The notes under the pieces were generated by a model. It was not told the origin of the DNA. It did not search any database and was given only the letters and a program-made list of their open reading frames with translations. Below are positions 46,243 to 56,736 of a DNA stretch of 64,000 nt, piece after piece. A program made the position numbers and the translations under genes. The stretch comes from Colwellia sp. 20A7 (lineage in GTDB: Bacteria; Pseudomonadota; Gammaproteobacteria; Enterobacterales; Alteromonadaceae), in assembly GCF_009832865.1 (NCBI RefSeq), contig NZ_CP047130.1:3534001-3598000 (forward strand), read 5' to 3'. Numbering within the stretch: the first letter of the stretch is position 1; each line of letters begins with the position of its first letter.

Positions 46243-47946
46243 TTAAAACAGACAGTATAATTGTGCGAGAGGCAATGAAGTTGCTGGCTCACATGTTAAT
46301 AGCTCGCCGTTAGCGCGTACTTCATAAGTTTGCGCATCCACTTCAATTTTTGGTTGCCAATTATTATGAATCATATCGTCTTTACCAATATTTCTCGTGT
46401 TTTTACAAACACCAACTAAGCGTGTCATACCAATTTTTTCAGGTACACCGGCATCAATTGAAGCTTTAGACATAAAAGTCATCGATGTTTGCGCTGCCGC
46501 ACTCCCGAGTGCGCCAAACATTTTACGATAATAAACCGGTTGTGGCGTTGGAATTGATGCATTGGCATCTCCCATTGGCGCTGCGGCAATCATGCCAGAC
46601 TTTAAAATAGTCGCCGGTTTAATCCCAAAAAATGCAGGTTTCCATAACACAAGATCAGCTAATTTACCGACTTCAATAGAGCCAACTTCGTGACTAATGC
46701 CGTGGCTAATCGCTGGATTGATGGTATATTTTGCGATATAACGTTTAGCACGAAAGTTATCGTTACGTTCAGTATCAGGCGCTAAAGGTCCACGCTGCTG
46801 CTTCATTTTATGGGCAGTTTGCCAAGTACGCGTGATCATTTCACCGACACGGCCCATTGCTTGTGAATCAGACGAAATCATACTGATAGCACCCAAATCA
46901 TGCATAATATCTTCAGCGGCAATACTTTCTTTACGGATACGTGAATCAGCAAAGGCAATATCTTCTGGAATTGATGGATTTAAATGATGACACACCATTA
47001 ACATGTCTAAATGTTCATCAATAGTGTTAACAGTATAAGGTCTTGTTGGGTTAGTTGACGAAGGTAACACATTCGGTTCGCCACAAGCGCGGATAATATC
47101 AGGTGAATGTCCACCGCCCGCACCTTCAGTATGATAGGTATGAATAGTACGCCCTTTAAATGCTGCCAAGGTATCTTCAACAAAACCAGACTCATTCAAG
47201 GTATCGGTATGAATAGCAATTTGCACATCATAACGCTCTGCTACTGATAAACAGTTATCAATTGCTGCTGGTGTTGTGCCCCAATCTTCATGCAACTTTA
47301 ACCCACAAACGCCCGCTTCAATTTGTTCTTCAAGGGCAATAGGTAAACTCGCATTACCTTTACCGAGAAAACCAAAGTTCATTGGGAGATCATTGGTTGC
47401 TTGTAGCATTTTATGAATATACCAAGGACCTGGCGTGCAAGTAGTCGCTTTAGTGCCTGTTGCAGGGCCTGTTCCGCCACCAATCATGGTAGTAACGCCA
47501 GACATTAATGCTTCATCGACTTGTTGTGGGCAAATAAAATGAATATGCGCATCAATACCACCAGCGGTAAGAATTTGACCTTCACCGGCGATAACTTCGG
47601 TGCCAGGACCTACTTCAATATCAATATTGTCTTGAATATCAGGGTTACCTGCTTTACCGATAATAGCAACACGGCCGTCTTTAATACCAACATCGGCCTT
47701 AACGATGCCCCAATGATCAAGAATAAGGGCATTGGTAATAACCAAATCTACCGTGTCAGCACAAGATGCTTGGCTTTGTCCCATACCATCACGAATAACT
47801 TTACCGCCACCAAAGGTTATTTCTTCACCATATTCAGTAAAATCTTTTTCTACTTCTATCCATAAGTCGGTATCTGCCAAACGAACTCGATCGCCAGTGG
47901 TAGGCCCAAACATATGTGCATAGGAGTGTTTATCAATAGTAGCCAT
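46243..47946 (-). CDS. ureC: Urease alpha (catalytic) subunit
   Basis: 567 residues, the standard length. Holds the di-nickel centre: HIHF (near 134-137), the carbamylated Lys in [10 protein letters not shown] (near 219), [16 protein letters not shown] (near 270-285), and the flap with [13 protein letters not shown] (near 320), plus Asp in [12 protein letters not shown] (near 362). All ligands are present, so it should be active. Urea is hydrolysed in the cytosol to ammonia and carbamate. The ATG follows the ureB stop by one base. Confidence 0.98.
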   Translation of the reverse strand: MATIDKHSYAHMFGPTTGDRVRLADTDLWIEVEKDFTEYGEEITFGGGKVIRDGMGQSQASCADTVDLVITNALILDHWGIVKADVGIKDGRVAIIGKAGNPDIQDNIDIEVGPGTEVIAGEGQILTAGGIDAHIHFICPQQVDEALMSGVTTMIGGGTGPATGTKATTCTPGPWYIHKMLQATNDLPMNFGFLGKGNASLPIALEEQIEAGVCGLKLHEDWGTTPAAIDNCLSVAERYDVQIAIHTDTLNESGFVEDTLAAFKGRTIHTYHTEGAGGGHSPDIIRACGEPNVLPSSTNPTRPYTVNTIDEHLDMLMVCHHLNPSIPEDIAFADSRIRKESIAAEDIMHDLGAISMISSDSQAMGRVGEMITRTWQTAHKMKQQRGPLAPDTERNDNFRAKRYIAKYTINPAISHGISHEVGSIEVGKLADLVLWKPAFFGIKPATILKSGMIAAAPMGDANASIPTPQPVYYRKMFGALGSAAAQTSMTFMSKASIDAGVPEKIGMTRLVGVCKNTRNIGKDDMIHNNWQPKIEVDAQTYEVRANGELLTCEPATSLPLAQLYCLF

Positions 47947-47947
47947 A

Positions 47948-48265
47948 TTATACTTCTCCCTCTAAGCTGCCTTGAATGTCACCACGAAAACCGAATACGC
48001 GGCGCTTGCCACGATAAGCGATTAAAGTCACTTCACGTTCTTGACCGGGTTCAAAGCGAACAGCGGTACTTGAGGTAATGTCTAAACGATAACCTCGCGT
48101 TAATTCTCGGTCGAATTTAAGTGCGCTGTTCACTTCATAAAAATGATAATGTGAGCCAACTTGAATCGGGCGATCACCCGAATTAGCAACGGTTATCTTT
48201 ATCTGCTCACGACCCACATTGAGTTCGCGGTTACCACTGTCTGTTTTTATTTCACCAGGGATCAT
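47948..48265 (-). CDS. ureB: Urease beta subunit
   Basis: Start placed at ATG 48265 ([15 protein letters not shown]), the common UreB beginning, with GAGAGAAG five bases upstream; the ATG at 48280 overlaps that ribosome site. 105 residues. Seen: [21 protein letters not shown] (about 26-46) and [25 protein letters not shown]-like [15 protein letters not shown]. It lies 64 bases after ureA and one base before ureC. Confidence 0.96.
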   Translation of the reverse strand: MIPGEIKTDSGNRELNVGREQIKITVANSGDRPIQVGSHYHFYEVNSALKFDRELTRGYRLDITSSTAVRFEPGQEREVTLIAYRGKRRVFGFRGDIQGSLEGEV

Positions 48266-48329
48266 AATGGCTTCTCTCATGATTAATGTTTAACTAAAAT
48301 CAACTAAGTAAATCAATTACAAAAATCAA

Positions 48330-48632
48330 TTAAATAATGGGGTTGTGAACGGTAACAAGCTTAGTTCCATCAAGGAATGTTGCTTCAACTTGCACATCAG
48401 AAATTAATTCGGCAACCCCTTCCATCACTTGATCACGCGTTAGTAAAGTACGACCGTAATCCATCATTTCAGCAACGGTTTTACCATCACGAGCGCCCTC
48501 AACAATTTCCATAGAAATATAAGCCATCGCCTCAGGGTAATTTAATTTTACGCCACGTTTTAAACGTCGTTCAGCTAATAGTGCCGCAGTGAAGAGCAAT
48601 AACTTGTCTTTTTCTCTTGGTAATAAATCCAT
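48330..48632 (-). CDS. ureA: Urease gamma subunit
   Basis: 100 residues, exactly the family length. Seen: [20 protein letters not shown] at the start, [14 protein letters not shown] near 26, [13 protein letters not shown] near 47, and [15 protein letters not shown] at the end. Separate gamma, beta and alpha subunits are the usual bacterial layout. It lies 57 bases after ureD. Confidence 0.97.
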   Translation of the reverse strand: MDLLPREKDKLLLFTAALLAERRLKRGVKLNYPEAMAYISMEIVEGARDGKTVAEMMDYGRTLLTRDQVMEGVAELISDVQVEATFLDGTKLVTVHNPII

Positions 48633-48689
48633 ACGTTTCTCTGCTTTATTTTAAATTGATAACTATTCATTTAGCGATAATATTGTAAA

Positions 48690-49646
48690 TTAAGTGTGCC
48701 AAACACGTGGGATATTGGCCTCTTTATTGAGGTATAGCGGTCTTATCTTCTGCCATAACTGAATAAAAAGTGCCTTGCACTCTTCTGCATGCTGTCCCAA
48801 ATAACGTATCACTAATAATTTACGTATTTGGCTAATACTAATTTTGTGCTCTGCACCCGCTTCAAGCATACATTCACGTAATTTTTCCACAAGAACTTTA
48901 TTGTCAGCAACACTCAGTTGCTCATCAGGCACGTAAGCCATAAAGGTAGCAAAAACACTGTGATTATTTAAACCTGCCATATGCTGATGGATGTCATTGT
49001 CAGGCTTAATCGCTATTCTATCGTGATACATTAATGTACCTTCACAATACACTCGATTTAACTGTGTATAGCTGCCTTGTTTAAATAAATGACCTGCACT
49101 TGGTAAACCTAAGCAAGTAATATCCCAACCTAAGTAAGCGCTATCTTTTGTTAAATGTACATCAACAGTATTAAAGCCATCAGCACCTTCATACACAATC
49201 GTTTCTAATGGAAAGTTTTCACATTTGGCCTTAGCAGCGAGTCTCAGTTCACAATACTGTACTTGCTTAGAGTCGCCAATAGAAAGATCTTCACGGGCAC
49301 GATAAAAACGATTAGCACCCGGAGTTGTCACTAAACTATGGGCTTGCTCATTAACTTGAATCTTGATTCGCAGTTCATCCCCCGAAACTATGCCTGCTGG
49401 TGGATGCAATAAATAGATATGCGCGCAATCCCGCCCTTCTGGGTAAAACGCTTTTTGCACGGTTAATGGGCCTTGTCGCTTAGTACGCGTAAGCTGACTA
49501 CCATTAGGGGTTAAGCTGAATTCTAGAAATAAATTAGCAAGCCATGAATTTTTAGGTACATGAGCAATAGTCGTTACATTATTGATGACATTTTTTTCTG
49601 CGCTTGTATCTAAGGTATTAGATTTATCTTCAATGTTTTCTATCAT
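48690..49646 (-). CDS. ureD: Urease accessory protein UreD
   Basis: 318 residues with an N-terminal tail of about 35 residues longer than usual. Seen: GPLTVQKAFYPEGRDCAHIYLLHPP (spread over about 61-85), GIVSGDEL, VTTPGANRFYRA near 108-119, and DITCLGLPSAGHLF near 177. Scaffold binding the apo-urease and UreF. First ure gene, 116 bases after urtE, so the urt and ure blocks are likely one long transcript or two adjacent ones. Confidence 0.95.
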   Translation of the reverse strand: MIENIEDKSNTLDTSAEKNVINNVTTIAHVPKNSWLANLFLEFSLTPNGSQLTRTKRQGPLTVQKAFYPEGRDCAHIYLLHPPAGIVSGDELRIKIQVNEQAHSLVTTPGANRFYRAREDLSIGDSKQVQYCELRLAAKAKCENFPLETIVYEGADGFNTVDVHLTKDSAYLGWDITCLGLPSAGHLFKQGSYTQLNRVYCEGTLMYHDRIAIKPDNDIHQHMAGLNNHSVFATFMAYVPDEQLSVADNKVLVEKLRECMLEAGAEHKISISQIRKLLVIRYLGQHAEECKALFIQLWQKIRPLYLNKEANIPRVWHT

Positions 49647-49762
49647 TTTTATTGTGGCTACTTTTCAACGTACTTTATAGGCGTTTTCTATTTTATGACT
49701 AAAAACGCCCAGAAGTATAGTGTATTACTCGATAAAACAGTGACTTGATTAATGCTTTACGA

Positions 49763-50458
49763 TTAAACGGCTAAATATTTACCAACTAGTTCATCAGTTA
49801 ATTCAGGCATTGGACCCGTTGCAATAACATGACCTTTCTCCATTAACACAAACTCTTCACCAACAGCACGCGCAAATGGCAATTTCTGCTCAACCAAAAC
49901 AATGGTAATGCCATGTTCTTTATTTAGCTTCAATAAAACGTCACGAATTAATTGCACTATATTAGGCTGAATACCTTCATTTGGCTCATCCAGAATTAAA
50001 ATATCAGGATTTAAAACTAATGCTCTAGCAATCGCAAGTTGCTGCTGCTGTCCCCCCGACAAATCACCACCACGGCGATGTAGCATTTCTTTTAATACCG
50101 GAAACAACTCATAAATATGCTCAGGAATTATTTTACTTTTTTGGCGCTTACAATTAAGGCTTATTTTTAAGTTTTCTTCAACAGTTAACAAAGGAAAAAT
50201 ATGACGCCCTTGTGGTACATAGCCAACACCTATTTCTGGACGCGATTCCACTGAGCTTTTCGCCATATCTTTGTCATTGATAACAAGGCTACCTGCACTA
50301 ATCGGCAACATACCCATAATAACTTGTAACAAGGTCGTTTTACCTACCCCATTGCGCCCCATAATACAGGTACGAGAGCCCTTCTTAATGTTAAGGTTTA
50401 AGTCCCATAATATTTGTGTGCCGCCGTATTTTTGATCTACTGAGGTTAACTCAATCAT
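49763..50458 (-). CDS. urtE: Urea ABC transporter ATPase UrtE
   Basis: 231 residues. Walker [12 protein letters not shown] (about 34-44), signature LSGGQQQQLAIARAL (about 135-149), Walker B LILDEPNEGIQPNI, H-loop in VEQKL. The branched-chain amino-acid transporter type (LivF-like) with the urea-specific NEGIQPNIV motif. The start overlaps the urtD stop as TAATG. Confidence 0.95.
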   Translation of the reverse strand: MIELTSVDQKYGGTQILWDLNLNIKKGSRTCIMGRNGVGKTTLLQVIMGMLPISAGSLVINDKDMAKSSVESRPEIGVGYVPQGRHIFPLLTVEENLKISLNCKRQKSKIIPEHIYELFPVLKEMLHRRGGDLSGGQQQQLAIARALVLNPDILILDEPNEGIQPNIVQLIRDVLLKLNKEHGITIVLVEQKLPFARAVGEEFVLMEKGHVIATGPMPELTDELVGKYLAV

Positions 50459-51321
50459 TATGCTTGTGCTCCTACTTCCTGCTCAGCCACATTATTTGCA
50501 GCGGTATTATCTTGTCCATCATCTTCACCTAAGTAAACTTTGATAACTTCTGGATTAGCCTGTACTTCTGACATTGTTCCTTCAGCAAGCACTGAGCCTT
50601 GATGTAAAACCGTTACTTTTTTAGCAATAGAACGAACAAAGGCCATATCATGCTCAACCACAATAACTGAATGCTTACCAGCCAACGAAGTCAATAATTC
50701 CGCTGTACGTTCAGTTTCTTGCCCTGTCATACCGGCAACGGGTTCATCCACCAATAATACACGTGGCTCAGCCGCCAACAACATACCAATTTCTAACCAT
50801 TGTTTTTGACCGTGTGATAAACGACCCGCAGGATAATAAGCCTCTTTAACTAAACCAATGGTTTGTAGAATCTCCCCAATTCTATCTCTTTGTTCGCCGC
50901 TTAATTTATGAAATAAAGAAGTCCAAATACCTTTATCACCCGCTAAACTCAGTTCAATATTTTCAAATACAGTTAACGCTTCAAAAACGGTTGGCTTTTG
51001 GAATTTACGTCCTATGCCTGCTTTAGCAATTTCAGACTCATCTAATTGCAGTAAATCAATTTGCTGACCAAAATTAACTTTACCTTTGTCAGGGCGAATT
51101 TTACCAGTAATAACATCCATCAAGGTTGTTTTACCTGCACCATTGGCACCAATTAAACAGCGTAATTCACCGTCGTTAATATATAAATTCAAATCATTTA
51201 ACGCTTTAAAACCTTCAAAACTTACACTGACGTCTTCAACATATAAAATAACACCATGTCGTGTATCTGGCTTAATGTTTTCTGTCGCGGTAAGCGGGCT
51301 ACCTGATTTATCAACAATCAT
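50458..51321 (-). CDS. urtD: Urea ABC transporter ATPase UrtD
   Basis: 287 residues. LivG-like: EDVSVSFEGFKALNDLNLYI near 29-48, Walker A GANGAGKTTLMD, KIGRKFQKPTVFE-type AGIGRKFQKPTVFEAL near 107-122, signature LSHGQKQWLEIGMLLA, Walker B VLLVDEPVAGMT. The substitution SHGQKQ in place of SGGQQ is typical of UrtD. A 30-residue Asp/Glu-rich C-terminal tail is extra. Overlaps urtC and urtE by one base each. Confidence 0.95.
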   Translation of the reverse strand: MIVDKSGSPLTATENIKPDTRHGVILYVEDVSVSFEGFKALNDLNLYINDGELRCLIGANGAGKTTLMDVITGKIRPDKGKVNFGQQIDLLQLDESEIAKAGIGRKFQKPTVFEALTVFENIELSLAGDKGIWTSLFHKLSGEQRDRIGEILQTIGLVKEAYYPAGRLSHGQKQWLEIGMLLAAEPRVLLVDEPVAGMTGQETERTAELLTSLAGKHSVIVVEHDMAFVRSIAKKVTVLHQGSVLAEGTMSEVQANPEVIKVYLGEDDGQDNTAANNVAEQEVGAQA

Positions 51322-52547
51322 TATTTAGCCTCCGCTTTGGTTGTTTTTGTCTCATTTTGATCATTTACTTCTTTAACTACTAACATTTCTGGCTCTGCAC
51401 TCTTAAATATTGATAATTTATCAAAAAGGTTTGGCAATAAACCGGCAATACCTTTAGGTAACAATAACGTGACTAAAACAAAAAGCCCGCCTAATGCGAA
51501 TAACCATGCTTCAGGCATAATCGCCGTAAATCGTGTTTTTGCATAACTAACCACAATTGCGCCGATAATTGCGCCGTATAACGTACAACGACCGCCAATC
51601 GCCACCCAGATAACCATTTCTATTGAGTTAAGCGGTGAGAATTCGCCCGGATTAATAATACCAACTTGTGGTACATATAAAGCGCCAGCGACACCTGCCA
51701 ACATGGCTGAAACAACAAATATCCACACTTTATAATGTTCAGGTTTATAGCCAACAAAACGAACGCGACTTTCAGCATCACGAGTCGCCGTAACCACACG
51801 GCCCATTTTAGAGTTAACAATAAAATTACTGATCCAATAACCAATGCCTAAAGCGACAGCGGTGATCACAAATAAACTGAGCTTGGTGTGCGGATCTTGT
51901 AGGGAGAAACCAGCTATTTCTTTAAAATCAGTTAAGCCATTATTACCGCCAAAGCCCATTTCATTGCGAAAGAAAGCTAGCATTAAGGCATAAGTCATCG
52001 CTTGCGTCATAATAGATAAGTAAACACCACTTACCCGTGAGCGAAATGCCATTGAACCAAAGATATAAGCGAGTAAACCAGGGCCAATAAACACCATGGC
52101 GATCATCCAGACAATACTGCTAGAGCCGGCCCAAAACCACGGAAGTTCGGTCCAGCTTAAAAATACCATAAAGTCGGGTAAGTCAGGATTTCCATAGACA
52201 CCTCGGTCGCCAATTTGACGCATAAGGTACATCCCCATGGCATAACCACCTAAAGTGAAAAATGCACCATGTCCCAAACTTAATATGCCGCAATATCCCC
52301 AGACAAGGTCAACTGCTAACGCTAGTAAGGCATAGCATAAATACTTACCAAATAAGCTGACGGTGTAATCACTGACATGTAAAAAAGATCCTTCTGCAAA
52401 AAATAAATTACATATTGTGACGTAGAGTGTGGCAATAAATAAAGTGCCAACAACAACATGTAAATGACTTAATGTTTTGAATATTTTTTGCATTGAAAAT
52501 GGTTCTTTTGAGTAATTTTCAGTTAATGCGTTAGTTGAGTTAGTCAT
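51321..52547 (-). CDS. urtC: Urea ABC transporter permease UrtC
   Basis: 408 residues, LivM-like permease with about ten membrane segments. Seen: LVWGYCGILSLGHGAFFTLGGYAMGMYL near 82-109, RVSGVYLSIMTQAMTYALML near 172, NNGLTDFKEI near 203, and ATRDAESRVRFVGYKPEHYK near 258. Hydrophilic N- and C-terminal tails. One-base overlaps on both sides bind it to urtB and urtD. Confidence 0.95.
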   Translation of the reverse strand: MTNSTNALTENYSKEPFSMQKIFKTLSHLHVVVGTLFIATLYVTICNLFFAEGSFLHVSDYTVSLFGKYLCYALLALAVDLVWGYCGILSLGHGAFFTLGGYAMGMYLMRQIGDRGVYGNPDLPDFMVFLSWTELPWFWAGSSSIVWMIAMVFIGPGLLAYIFGSMAFRSRVSGVYLSIMTQAMTYALMLAFFRNEMGFGGNNGLTDFKEIAGFSLQDPHTKLSLFVITAVALGIGYWISNFIVNSKMGRVVTATRDAESRVRFVGYKPEHYKVWIFVVSAMLAGVAGALYVPQVGIINPGEFSPLNSIEMVIWVAIGGRCTLYGAIIGAIVVSYAKTRFTAIMPEAWLFALGGLFVLVTLLLPKGIAGLLPNLFDKLSIFKSAEPEMLVVKEVNDQNETKTTKAEAK

Positions 52548-54205
52548 TAGTCTGCCGCCCTCCCTTTTTGAGGAAATAATCCTTTAGGTCGTTTTTGTAT
52601 AAACAACACTAAACCAACTAGCACAATAATATTGGCTAATACTGAACCAACTACCGGCTCTAAGAATTTATTAATTGATCCCAAAGACATCGCTGCAACT
52701 AAAGTGCCCCACAAGTTACCTACGCCACCAAAGACAACAACCAAGAATGAGTCAATAATATAAGCCTGACCTAAGTTAGGGCCTACGTTGGTTAACTGAC
52801 TTAATACTACGCCAGCGACACCTGCTATACCTGAGCCTAAACCAAAGGTGATCGCATCAACCCTATCACTTTTAATACTTAACGCTCTGGCCATATCTCG
52901 GTTTTGCGAAACCGCTCGAACATGTAAACCTAATGACGATTTTTTCAAAATAAGTAGTAAGGTAAAAAACACCATTAATGAAAAAATAATGATATATAAA
53001 CGGTTATACGTTAATGAAAAAACGGGATTGATCACCCAAGATCCTGTCATCCATTCAGGCGCTTGTACTTGGCGGTTAAGAGGAGAAAAGATAGTTCTCA
53101 CTAATTGTTGTAAAATTAATGAAATACCAAAGGTCGCTAACAAGGTTTCTAGTGGACGCCCTTTCAAATAACGAATAACGCCACGTTCGATAATAATACC
53201 GACAAAACCTGACACTAAAAATGCAGCCGGCACGGCCATTAATAACGAATATTCAATTAAGTTAGGAAAAGCTAATTGAATAACATAAGTAGTATAAGCG
53301 CCTAGCATCATCATTTCGCCATGAGCCATATTAATAACGCCCATAACACCAAAGGTGATGGTTAAACCAATAGCCGCAAGTAATAAAACTGAGCCTAAAC
53401 TTAAGCCAAAGAAAATATTTTCAATAATGCCGAAAAAGCTGCGTTTATCTTCAATACTACTAATGACTTTCGTTAAACTTGCAGCTAACGCTTTTTGCTC
53501 TGGGGTTTTATTATTAGCTGGTAACGCCGCTAACATTTTAACCATAGTATTATTTACTGATGGCTCTAAGGTATCTTCAAGCTGAGTGATAGCAGCCATT
53601 ATTTGATTATGATTGCCTGTTTTTAACTGATTAAGCAATAAAGTGATATTCATTAATTCGCGAACATCATCATCTTTTTCGGTCGTAATTAAAGATTGTA
53701 CAGCCGCAAGGCCAGATTCTGATGGGTTATCAAGTAATTGCTTAACCGCTTGAATACGCACAGCCTTATTTTGATCCGTTAAGTCGATTTTGGCAATAAA
53801 GCTTCGAATATCACCACGTAATCTATTGTTAGTTTTAACTTTTCTAATTTTAGATTTTTTAACGGGTACTAGTACTTCCGTCGTTAAAATATTAGTGATG
53901 GTGTAAAGTGAATCTTCTTTGACCGCAATAACAACCGTTTTATCGGCTTTAAGATAATAAAGATCACCTTCCATCATTGCCTTTAATACGTCACGTGTTT
54001 TGTTATCACGAGTTATCGCTATTTTTTCCACTAGCGGTGACATTTTGTTGAGTTTAGTTGTTGGTAATTGATTCACTAATTGTGACAACGTTGAGTCTGT
54101 ATGAGCACTTTCAACCGTACTCATATCTTGTGTATTAGCAAAGGTTTGCCAAGATATAATACAACTAAATATAACCGAGAATAATACAGCGAATATTCGC
54201 TTCAT
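52547..54205 (-). CDS. urtB: Urea ABC transporter permease UrtB
   Basis: Start placed at ATG 54205 (MKRIFAVLFSVIFS), with AAGGA seven bases upstream; the ATG at 54268 has no ribosome site. 552 residues. A signal peptide (ends near TFA) precedes a periplasmic helical region of about 220 residues with HEAT-like segments (DNPSESGLAAVQSLI), present in proteobacterial UrtB but absent from cyanobacterial forms. The LivH-like permease follows (GVMGVINMAHGEMMMLGAYT near 300, GRPLETLLATFGISLILQQ near 355, FGLGSGIAGVAGVVLSQ). A terminator separates it from urtA. Confidence 0.93.
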   Translation of the reverse strand: MKRIFAVLFSVIFSCIISWQTFANTQDMSTVESAHTDSTLSQLVNQLPTTKLNKMSPLVEKIAITRDNKTRDVLKAMMEGDLYYLKADKTVVIAVKEDSLYTITNILTTEVLVPVKKSKIRKVKTNNRLRGDIRSFIAKIDLTDQNKAVRIQAVKQLLDNPSESGLAAVQSLITTEKDDDVRELMNITLLLNQLKTGNHNQIMAAITQLEDTLEPSVNNTMVKMLAALPANNKTPEQKALAASLTKVISSIEDKRSFFGIIENIFFGLSLGSVLLLAAIGLTITFGVMGVINMAHGEMMMLGAYTTYVIQLAFPNLIEYSLLMAVPAAFLVSGFVGIIIERGVIRYLKGRPLETLLATFGISLILQQLVRTIFSPLNRQVQAPEWMTGSWVINPVFSLTYNRLYIIIFSLMVFFTLLLILKKSSLGLHVRAVSQNRDMARALSIKSDRVDAITFGLGSGIAGVAGVVLSQLTNVGPNLGQAYIIDSFLVVVFGGVGNLWGTLVAAMSLGSINKFLEPVVGSVLANIIVLVGLVLFIQKRPKGLFPQKGRAAD

Positions 54206-54349
54206 TATGTATTCCTTCTTAATTTTAAAAACAGACAATTTATACTTATACTCAAAGAATTCTGTCACTAACCTGCGCTTGGTTTAGGTTAAAAGTGCTT
54301 TGAGTATAAAATGTGTCAGCTGCTTATCGCTCTTAATAAAATGAAAAAA

Positions 54350-54378
54350 CCCAGCTACCAAGAGAGGAGATAGCTGAG
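54350..54378 (-). terminator. Terminator/attenuator between urtA and urtB
   Basis: On the minus strand CTCAGCTA and TAGCTGGG pair (one wobble) around a 13-base loop, followed by TTTTTT. It would favour the binding protein over the downstream permease genes. Confidence 0.75.
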
Positions 54379-54395
54379 TAAAGGTTGAACTTAAC

Positions 54396-55679
54396 TTAGA
54401 AACTTTGTCCTGAACATTTAGCGGTTGTTACATCAAAATTTCCGCATTTTACTGGTGCTGTCCAATCTGAAATCAAGTTTTTTGAACTTGGTAAGAAGTC
54501 TGACCATGCATCACCAATAACAGTACCCGGTGTTTCTGAAACCACTTCAAACTGACCGTCTTCTTGAATTTCGCCAATAAGTACCGGCTTAGATAAATGA
54601 TGATTCGCATTCATTACCGCAATACCACCCGTTAAGTTAGGTACAGCAATACCAATTAAACCTTGCTCAACAGCATCTACGTCAGTAGTACCTACTTTCT
54701 CTACTGCTTTTGCCCACATTTTAAAACCGATATAAGTCGCTTCCATAGGGTCATTAGTGACACGTTTGTCATCACCAATATATTTTTTCCATTTAGCAAT
54801 AAACTCTTCATTTTCATCAGTTTCAACGCTTTGGAAGTAATTCCAAGCAGCTAAGTGACCAACAAGTGGTTTAGCATCAAAACCAGAAAGCTCTTCTTCG
54901 CCAACAGAGAAAGCAACAACAGGAATATCTTCAGCAGAAATACCTTGGTTACCTAGTTCTTTATAGAAAGGAATATTTGCATCCCCATTAATAGTTGAAA
55001 CAACCGCTGTTTTCTTACCTTCAGAGCCAAATTTTTTGATATCTGATACAATACCTTGCCAATCAGAATGACCAAATGGTGTATAACTGATCATAATATC
55101 TTCGTCTTTAACGCCTTTAGACTTTAAATATGCTTCTAAAATTTTATTCGTTGTACGTGGGTAAACATAATCGGTACCCGCTAACACCCAACGCGTTGCA
55201 CCAATTTCATCCATTAAATACTCAACCGCAGGGATCGCTTGTTGATTCGGCGCAGCACCGGTATAAAATACATTTTTAGATGATTCTTCACCTTCATATT
55301 GCACCGGGTAAAATAACAAACCGTTTAACTCTTCAAGTACCGGTAATGCCGACTTACGAGAAACTGATGTCCAACAACCAAAAATAACATCAACTTTGTC
55401 TTTCGCTAATAATTCACGTGATTTCTCTGCAAATAATGGCCAGTTAGAAGCAGGATCAACCACAACGGCTTCTAGTTTTTTACCTAATAAACCACCGGCT
55501 TTGTTTTGCTCTTCAATCATCATTAAAACGGTATCTTTTAATGTTGTTTCAGAAATAGCCATCGTGCCTGAAAGTGAATGTAATACACCAACTTTGATGG
55601 TATCTGCAGCCATAGTCACCTGCGCAACTAAACTACTCGCTATAATTGAACTGGCTAAAATCAGCTTTTTAAATTTCAT
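54396..55679 (-). CDS. urtA: Urea ABC transporter substrate-binding protein UrtA
   Basis: 427 residues. Signal peptide ends near VTMAAD (residue 24). Mature part begins TIKVGVLHSLSGTMAISE, the UrtA hallmark, then DPASNWPLFAEKSRELLAKD near 72-91, VFGCWTSVSRKSALPVLE near 98, LLFYPVQYEGEE near 120, and WVLAGTDYVYPRTTN near 158. Periplasmic urea (or short-chain amide) receptor of the transporter. The same family includes the FmdD amide-binding proteins; the neighbouring urease genes favour urea. Confidence 0.95.
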   Translation of the reverse strand: MKFKKLILASSIIASSLVAQVTMAADTIKVGVLHSLSGTMAISETTLKDTVLMMIEEQNKAGGLLGKKLEAVVVDPASNWPLFAEKSRELLAKDKVDVIFGCWTSVSRKSALPVLEELNGLLFYPVQYEGEESSKNVFYTGAAPNQQAIPAVEYLMDEIGATRWVLAGTDYVYPRTTNKILEAYLKSKGVKDEDIMISYTPFGHSDWQGIVSDIKKFGSEGKKTAVVSTINGDANIPFYKELGNQGISAEDIPVVAFSVGEEELSGFDAKPLVGHLAAWNYFQSVETDENEEFIAKWKKYIGDDKRVTNDPMEATYIGFKMWAKAVEKVGTTDVDAVEQGLIGIAVPNLTGGIAVMNANHHLSKPVLIGEIQEDGQFEVVSETPGTVIGDAWSDFLPSSKNLISDWTAPVKCGNFDVTTAKCSGQSF

Positions 55680-55760
55680 CTTGTTATCCTTTATTTTTGT
55701 TTTTCATTTCGAATAAGGCGTACTAAAAATATCGGTACGCATTAACGTGGAAAGTTTTCT

Positions 55761-55783
55761 AAAGAGCGATTACTTCGCTCTTT
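55761..55783 (-). terminator. Hairpin after the porin gene
   Basis: AAAGAGCG and CGCTCTTT form an eight-pair stem around seven bases just past the stop at 55798. No long T-run follows, so read-through into urtA is possible. Confidence 0.6.
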
Positions 55784-55797
55784 GTATTAAGCATTTA

Positions 55798-56736
55798 CTA
55801 AAAAGTAATCAGTGCTTCAACAGCGAATGAGTTCACATCAACATCGTTCACTTCATCCATACGGTATTCAAACACCATCAATAAGTTGTCGTTTACTACA
55901 TAGCTTGGTGAAATTGTGATACCAGTTGCGTCTTCAAACATTGCGCCACTCTCGTCTTCAATTTCCCAGTCGTTGTAACGCAGTGTTAAGCCAAATTTCT
56001 CAGTTATGGTATAGTTAGCCATCACTAAATAACCACTTGCGTCACTACCTTCAAATGCACTGTCTTCAGCAGTGTTATATTCCACAGCCAAAGTTAACGC
56101 GTCTTTTGAATAACTTGCCCAGGTGTTAATTAATTCAACATCACCATCTTTTGAATAAAAACCTTTAATAGTAATTTCATCTGTTGGCATTAACGCCAGC
56201 ATAGTTTCAATACCTGGATGTTCTGAATCAGTTGAGTCCGGGCCGGCTAAATCATTTACAACCGACACAGCTACAGCAAATTTATCGCCGCTATAAAGAC
56301 CTGAAACCCCTTGTTGATAATACCCATAAAAATATTTGGCATAGCCAGTACCAGAGTATTGGAACAAACCAGTAGGCTCTTCTGTTTCCCAACCTGAATA
56401 ACTTAAGAAACGACCGGCTTTAACACTAAAGTTATCGGTCAGCGCGTACGTGATAAACGCTTGTTCAAGGTCAACACCTTCATCCGCGTTTTGATACTCA
56501 ATATCGACATTAGCGGTTAACTTGTTGCCAAAATCATAACCAACATTAATTTCTACTTGATCAAGGCCTGCATCATGCGTTGACTCGCCACCATCTGTAT
56601 CAGTAGCGTAATAAGACATATCAATGAAACCACTGATGCTTAATGGATCTTTCTTCTCTTCTGCTTGCACTGATGTAGCGCCAAATGAAAGTAGTAATAT
56701 CGCAGCTAAGGGTGTTAATTTAGTAAGTAATTTCAT
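55798..56736 (-). CDS. Outer-membrane porin-like beta-barrel protein, probably for urea
   Basis: 312 residues. Signal peptide ends near SVQAE (residue 25). The mature protein is acidic and rich in alternating aromatic/polar strands (LSISGFIDMSYYATDTDG; QVEINVGYDFGNKLTANVDIEY; FSVKAGRFLSYSGWETEEP) and ends NSFAVEALITF with terminal Phe, typical of a 14-16-strand barrel. It is the first gene of the leftward urea block, so it probably lets urea through the outer membrane, as the UrtA-linked porins of other marine bacteria may. Similar barrels occur in unrelated contexts, so the substrate is inferred. Confidence 0.8.
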   Translation of the reverse strand: MKLLTKLTPLAAILLLSFGATSVQAEEKKDPLSISGFIDMSYYATDTDGGESTHDAGLDQVEINVGYDFGNKLTANVDIEYQNADEGVDLEQAFITYALTDNFSVKAGRFLSYSGWETEEPTGLFQYSGTGYAKYFYGYYQQGVSGLYSGDKFAVAVSVVNDLAGPDSTDSEHPGIETMLALMPTDEITIKGFYSKDGDVELINTWASYSKDALTLAVEYNTAEDSAFEGSDASGYLVMANYTITEKFGLTLRYNDWEIEDESGAMFEDATGITISPSYVVNDNLLMVFEYRMDEVNDVDVNSFAVEALITF